Source: Nitrososphaerota archaeon
GTDB lineage: Archaea > Thermoproteota > Nitrososphaeria > Nitrososphaerales > Gagatemarchaeaceae
Direction of reading: 5' to 3'
Assembly: GCA_005877225.1 (NCBI GenBank)
Contig: VBPK01000070.1
Span: 1-15,215 of the forward strand
DNA: 15,215 bases
A model generated the notes under the pieces. That model saw only the letters and a program-made list of their open reading frames with translations. It searched no databases and was not told the origin of the DNA. Below are positions 12,287 to 15,215 of the stretch, one piece after another. Made by a program: the position numbers and the translations under genes. Position 1 is the first letter of the stretch. Each line of letters opens with the position of its first letter.

Positions 12287-13399
12287 TTGAAAGAGACCCC
12301 ACTCTACCAGTATCACAGAGAGAAGAGCAGGATCACGGAATTCGCCGGTTTCGAGATGCCCCTGTGGTACACGAGCATCTCTGAAGAGCACCTCGCGGTG
12401 CGGAACAGGGTCGGCATCTTCGATATCTCTCACATGGGACGGATTCTGCTCAACGGCCCAGACTCAGACGAGTTCCTCGACCATCTGATTCCTACCCGAG
12501 CAGCGCTCCAACCACCCGGGAAATCGTTCTACACCCTTCTTCTCAACGAAAGAGGGGGGATTGAGGACGACCTGATCGTTCTCAAGAACGCTGCCAACGA
12601 TTACCTTCTTGTCGTCAACGCCGTGAACACATCGAAGGACCTCGAGCACGTCACGAGGCGAGCCAAGGAGTACCGGGTTGGGGTATCAGGAATAACTTCG
12701 CAATCGACGATGATAGCGATACAGGGCCCCGAGGCGAAGAGGGCGCTCAAGGAGGCGGTTTCCGTCAACCTCGAGGAGCTGAAACGTTTCCGGTTCCTCC
12801 CGTACACGACCTCGGGTCACCGCTGTCTAATCTCGAGGACGGGGTACACGGGGGAGGACGGGTTCGAGATGATCATTCTCGACTCCGGGGTAGAGACGCC
12901 CCATTTCGCCCTCAAGACCTGGAACGATCTGGCGGGGAGAGCTATGCCCTGCGGACTCGGAGCCAGAGATTCCCTGAGAATAGAGGCGGGGTATCCTCTT
13001 TACGGACAAGAACTAGACGAGAACACCAACCCGTTCGAGGCAGACCTCTCTTGGGTGGTTGCGATGGACAAGCCAGATTTCGTCGGTAGAAGCGCTCTGG
13101 AAGAAATCAGCCGCCAGAAGGAGAGCAGGATAAGACGGGGGGTCGTGCTGAGTGAAAAGGTACCCCGACCCGGATTCGAGATTCTCAACGGAAGCGGAGA
13201 GCAGGTGGGGAGGGTGACAAGCGGGACATTCTCACCCCTGATCAGGCGGGGGATAGCGCTCTGTTACCTCGCAATAGATTACTCTGAGCCTAGAACTCCA
13301 GTCGAGGTCAAGGTGAGGGACTCCACCGCACCGGCCGAGGTGACACGCCCGCCTTTCTACGATGAGTCTCGCTACGGCTGGAAGAGAGAGCGTGAATAG
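12287..13399 (+). CDS. gcvT: Glycine cleavage system T protein (aminomethyltransferase)
   Basis: GcvT takes the aminomethyl group from lipoylated H protein and makes 5,10-methylene-tetrahydrofolate (or the equivalent with an archaeal pterin) plus ammonia. The 370-aa length is normal. Motifs seen are GFEMPLWYTSISEEHLAVRN near the start, GIFDISHMGRI at 43-53, the catalytic Asp in GGIEDDLIV (94-95), SRTGYTGEDGFEMI in the middle, and GARDSLRIEAGYPLYGQELDE. A C-terminal barrel domain follows with VGRVTSGTFSPL. TTG 12287 fits the family N-terminus and lies about 34 nt from the shared TATA box. No Shine-Dalgarno is evident, consistent with a short leader. It is divergent from cofE. Confidence 0.95.
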   Translation: MKETPLYQYHREKSRITEFAGFEMPLWYTSISEEHLAVRNRVGIFDISHMGRILLNGPDSDEFLDHLIPTRAALQPPGKSFYTLLLNERGGIEDDLIVLKNAANDYLLVVNAVNTSKDLEHVTRRAKEYRVGVSGITSQSTMIAIQGPEAKRALKEAVSVNLEELKRFRFLPYTTSGHRCLISRTGYTGEDGFEMIILDSGVETPHFALKTWNDLAGRAMPCGLGARDSLRIEAGYPLYGQELDENTNPFEADLSWVVAMDKPDFVGRSALEEISRQKESRIRRGVVLSEKVPRPGFEILNGSGEQVGRVTSGTFSPLIRRGIALCYLAIDYSEPRTPVEVKVRDSTAPAEVTRPPFYDESRYGWKRERE

Positions 13400-13400
13400 G

Positions 13401-13408
13401 ATTAAAGG
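13401..13408 (+). promoter_or_regulatory. Possible TATA-like box downstream of gcvT
   Basis: ATTAAAGG directly follows the gcvT stop codon, about 61 nt before the ATG of the next gene. Its transcript would carry a leader of about 35 nt containing the GGGAGG at 13451-13456. Confidence 0.35.
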
Positions 13409-13450
13409 CCGCGCGGAAACGGGCGAATGGGTGAAAGACTTGGTAGAGTT

Positions 13451-13456
13451 GGGAGG
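13451..13456 (+). promoter_or_regulatory. Shine-Dalgarno sequence of the three-helix membrane protein gene
   Basis: GGGAGG ends 9 nt before the ATG at 13466 and selects it over the out-of-frame ATG at 13462. It is one of the few clear ribosome-binding sites in the window, most genes here having very short leaders. Confidence 0.55.
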
Positions 13457-13465
13457 CATAGATGA

Positions 13466-13867
13466 ATGATCAAGAAGGCTCTCGAATCCAGCTACAACAA
13501 GGTATCCGGTGTCGTCAGAAGGAGCCTCACCCGTGGACTGGGTTTTCTGTGGCAGGCCAAGGGGAGGTGGATACAGGTTCTCTACCTTCTCGGGATAATC
13601 GCCTTCTCCGCGGGCCTCGTTAATGCAGCTGTCCAGCCTGTCGACCAGCGTTACGTAATCTTTCCCCAGAGGGGTTTCCAGTCAATTTCCGAGACGGTGA
13701 TAAACGCATTCGCAGTCTTGCTTGGTGCATCGGGAATTTACGTGGCGTACCTGAGTGGTAGGCAAACAACGAAACCTCGAATGGCGAATTTTTACTTGAT
13801 TCTGGCTTTGATGCTCATAGCAACCGGGATGTACATAGGGATCTACGTCTACAATTCTAAGGGTTAA
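13466..13867 (+). CDS. Three-helix membrane protein, unknown function
   Basis: The 133-aa product starts with a basic, amphipathic segment (residues 1-35) and has three hydrophobic helices near residues 37-56, 76-97 and 108-127. Between the first two is a polar loop (VDQRYVIFPQRGFQSISE) that would face outside if the basic N-terminus is inside. Such an arrangement suits a subunit of a membrane complex, but I do not recognise the family. The start is well supported by GGGAGG. The last 11 nt overlap the 3' end of the convergent gene. No catalytic residues are apparent. Confidence 0.75.
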   Translation: MIKKALESSYNKVSGVVRRSLTRGLGFLWQAKGRWIQVLYLLGIIAFSAGLVNAAVQPVDQRYVIFPQRGFQSISETVINAFAVLLGASGIYVAYLSGRQTTKPRMANFYLILALMLIATGMYIGIYVYNSKG

Positions 13868-14474
13868 CTCTCACCGAGAAGGTGCCGTTCCCCCTCCATC
13901 CGCTCCCATTCTTACAGGCGAAAGTAAGCTCGCTGGCTTCGTATTCGACCGCTACCCCGAGGTCCCCCAGTCTGTCGAGGGACCTTGCTCCACGCCTGCT
14001 ATTCTGGATTGGTCTGTTACGCGCATAGACCTTCGAGATAATGGTCTGCAGCCTCGTCCGAGCGAGAAAGGAGGTGAGGGCCATCAGAAAGCTGATCCTG
14101 TTTCCCGTCCGTTTCGACCCGTCGAAGGATAGTAGATGATACAGCGTGTTGAGGTCGTCCAAGACTACGACCGCCGCATCGGCGGCGCCAATCAAGAAAT
14201 CGACGAACCAGGGCTCGACGGCGAAACCCGGCGGCGGCAGAGAGAGACTGATATTTTGGAGTGCGTCGGATTCCGGTGCGATTCTCTGAGCGTTAGAACT
14301 GTAGAATGCGTTGATGTCCGCGACTAGAGCCTCATTCCTAGTTCTCACGAGGCAGCTCAGAAGGAAGCGCGAAAATAGTAGGTCGGTCGTTCTGTTGTCC
14401 AAGAGAAAGACGGTGGACTTCGCCCTGAGAGGAGTCAGGAAGGCCTCCGCCTCTCTCTGGGTGGGAAGACTCAT
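13857..14474 (-). CDS. RecA/KaiC-fold-like protein lacking a Walker A motif
   Basis: The 205-aa protein has the strand-helix rhythm of a RecA-family core: a first strand at residues 20-26 (STVFLLD), a helix, a second strand (EALVADINAFY, 48-58), and a clear Walker B-like strand AAVVVLDDLNTLY at 100-112. Further strands at 142-148 and 172-184 follow. The place where Walker A (GxxxxGKT/S) should be reads DNRTTDLLF, so it probably cannot bind ATP in the usual way. This suggests a RadA/KaiC-related regulatory or structural paralog, but the assignment is by pattern only. ATG 14474 is the first start after the 51-bp gap to the divergent RuvC-like gene. The 3' end overlaps the membrane-protein gene by 11 nt. 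Confidence 0.65.
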   Translation of the reverse strand: MSLPTQREAEAFLTPLRAKSTVFLLDNRTTDLLFSRFLLSCLVRTRNEALVADINAFYSSNAQRIAPESDALQNISLSLPPPGFAVEPWFVDFLIGAADAAVVVLDDLNTLYHLLSFDGSKRTGNRISFLMALTSFLARTRLQTIISKVYARNRPIQNSRRGARSLDRLGDLGVAVEYEASELTFACKNGSGWRGNGTFSVRVNP

Positions 14475-14525
14475 TAGTGGCTGTCAGCAGTCGGGTCGGC
14501 AGAAAAAGAAGATAAGGACTGTGGA
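14475..14525. promoter_or_regulatory. 51-bp divergent intergenic region
   Basis: This gap must hold the promoters of both divergent genes unless they are transcribed from further away. It contains one A/G-rich run (14501-14518). Its complement, CTTATCTT, is about 38 nt before the minus-strand ATG and could be a TATA-like element. AAGGA at 14514-14518 lies 7 nt before the plus-strand ATG and is a good Shine-Dalgarno. No box as clear as those elsewhere in the window is visible for the plus-strand gene. Confidence 0.4.
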
Positions 14526-15134
14526 ATGGGACAGCTCTGCGTTGCGACTGACAGTAGCCGGGCGTACTACCTGATCACGTCTAGACTTCGGAGGGCACGC
14601 ATGAATTTCCGCAGTGTCGTCCCCGGCGAAGCGGGTATTGAAGACTGCGACATAGTTCTGACGACGAGACAGGAGGCGGGAAGATTCGCTGACGAAGACG
14701 CGATTGCGATAGAAGACCTGGACGAGAACCCGTTGGTCATGAAGGCCCAGGTTCTGGCAAGAGTGGATGGGGCAGGTCGTGAGCTTGTGATCGGTATCGA
14801 CCCAGGGTCAAGAATCGGTTTGGCCGTCTTCTACGCAGGTGCGGGACTTGGTTTTCACACGTTCAACTCAAGGGCGAGCCTCTACAAGACAATCTTTGGT
14901 CTCGTCCGAAGGGTACCAAACAGTCGCTGCATTGTGAAGATAGGGAACGGGTCGCGCGAACTAGCGAGCAAGCTCGCTTGGGACATTGGGCGAACCCTGA
15001 CTGGCGTGACCATAGAAATCGTGAACGAAGAGGGGACCTCCGCGAGGAACGTCAGGTTCGGGAGCCTCCCCAAAGACCAGAGTGCGGCGGCGAGGATAGC
15101 CTTCCGGAAGGGCGCGCCGTATAGGGTTACATGA
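14526..15134 (+). CDS. RuvC/YqgF-like RNase-H-fold protein with extra N-terminal domain
   Basis: The C-terminal part (from about residue 86) matches the RuvC/YqgF nuclease fold. It has a first strand with the acidic motif ELVIGIDPGSRIGLAVF (Asp 92), a strand VTIEIVNEEGTS with Glu 168/169 at the second acidic position, and KDQSAAARIAFRKG with Asp 184 at the third. Such proteins cut branched DNA or process RNA using two metal ions. The N-terminal 80 residues form a separate alpha/beta domain (strands near LCVAT and CDIVLTT) that I do not recognise. The ATG at 14526 has AAGGA 7 nt upstream. It is divergent from a RecA-like gene, which could point to a shared role in recombination or repair. Its stop abuts the stop of a convergent gene at the right edge. 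Confidence 0.7.
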   Translation: MGQLCVATDSSRAYYLITSRLRRARMNFRSVVPGEAGIEDCDIVLTTRQEAGRFADEDAIAIEDLDENPLVMKAQVLARVDGAGRELVIGIDPGSRIGLAVFYAGAGLGFHTFNSRASLYKTIFGLVRRVPNSRCIVKIGNGSRELASKLAWDIGRTLTGVTIEIVNEEGTSARNVRFGSLPKDQSAAARIAFRKGAPYRVT

Positions 15135-15215
15135 CTACCTGAAGAACTCTTTCGTCATCTTCTCGATCTCTTCGTCGCTATAGTCGCCGGTTACCATGTC
15201 CTGCGTCAGCCAGGA
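15135..15215 (-). CDS. C-terminal end of an unknown protein, cut by the right edge
   Basis: The minus strand is open from the window edge to TAG at 15137-15135, encoding 26 residues that end in an acidic/basic amphipathic helix (YSDEEIEKMTKEFFR). The codon choice looks like the real genes nearby. The stop codon directly abuts the TGA of the RuvC-like gene with no spacing. The visible part is too short to identify. Confidence 0.6.
   Translation of the reverse strand, partial: SWLTQDMVTGDYSDEEIEKMTKEFFR

Noticed and set aside
1..15215. tRNA or rRNA genes and CRISPR arrays
   Set aside because: No cloverleaf, conserved rRNA segment or regularly spaced repeat was seen on reading; small or unusual RNAs could be missed.

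Overview
The window is archaeal chromosome. Ribosomal proteins eL42 (L44e) and eS27, translation factor aIF2-alpha, Nop10, a PCNA clamp, an archaeal-type topoisomerase IA, an AglB/STT3 oligosaccharyltransferase and the F420 ligase CofE together occur only in Archaea. Single-copy PCNA, the L44e-S27e-aIF2alpha-Nop10 order and the style of AglB suggest the TACK side (Thaumarchaeota/Nitrososphaeria or a relative); that placement is inference. TTG is a frequent start codon here, and most promoters show a T/A-rich TATA-like box about 27-43 nt before the start codon, implying leaderless or short-leader mRNAs.

Region 1 (1-1844) looks accessory: a gene fragment cut by the left edge, a 143-aa unknown protein, then two tandem paralogous zinc-ribbon/HNH nuclease genes joined by stop/start overlaps. 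Region 2 (1915-4410) holds PCNA and two small membrane-protein genes, with debris of two different TnpB (IS200/IS605/IS607-type) elements on either side of the first membrane gene. One piece of debris abuts the surviving last codons of a vanished paralog of that membrane gene.

Region 3 (4411-6212) is the information-processing operon L44e-S27e-aIF2alpha-Nop10, with a duplicated fragment of the L44e 5' end about 120 bp upstream and a possible 9-codon leader ORF overlapping the L44e start. Region 4 (6209-9095) carries aglB and gcvH on the minus strand; the aglB promoter lies over the gcvH stop codon, and a perfect inverted repeat lies just upstream of the gcvH promoter.

Region 5 (9096-13399) contains topA and cofE on the minus strand and a small zinc-ribbon gene and gcvT on the plus strand. 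They form two divergent pairs, each apparently fired from one shared, near-palindromic TATA box. gcvT and gcvH belong to the same glycine cleavage system but are split by about 3.3 kb; the P and L proteins are not in the window.

Region 6 (13400-15215) holds a three-helix membrane protein and a divergent pair with nucleic-acid-enzyme character: a protein resembling a RecA/KaiC-fold ATPase that has lost its Walker A loop, and a RuvC/YqgF-like RNase-H-fold protein with an extra N-terminal domain. A truncated minus-strand gene follows at the right edge. I see no tRNA, rRNA, CRISPR array or intact insertion sequence.
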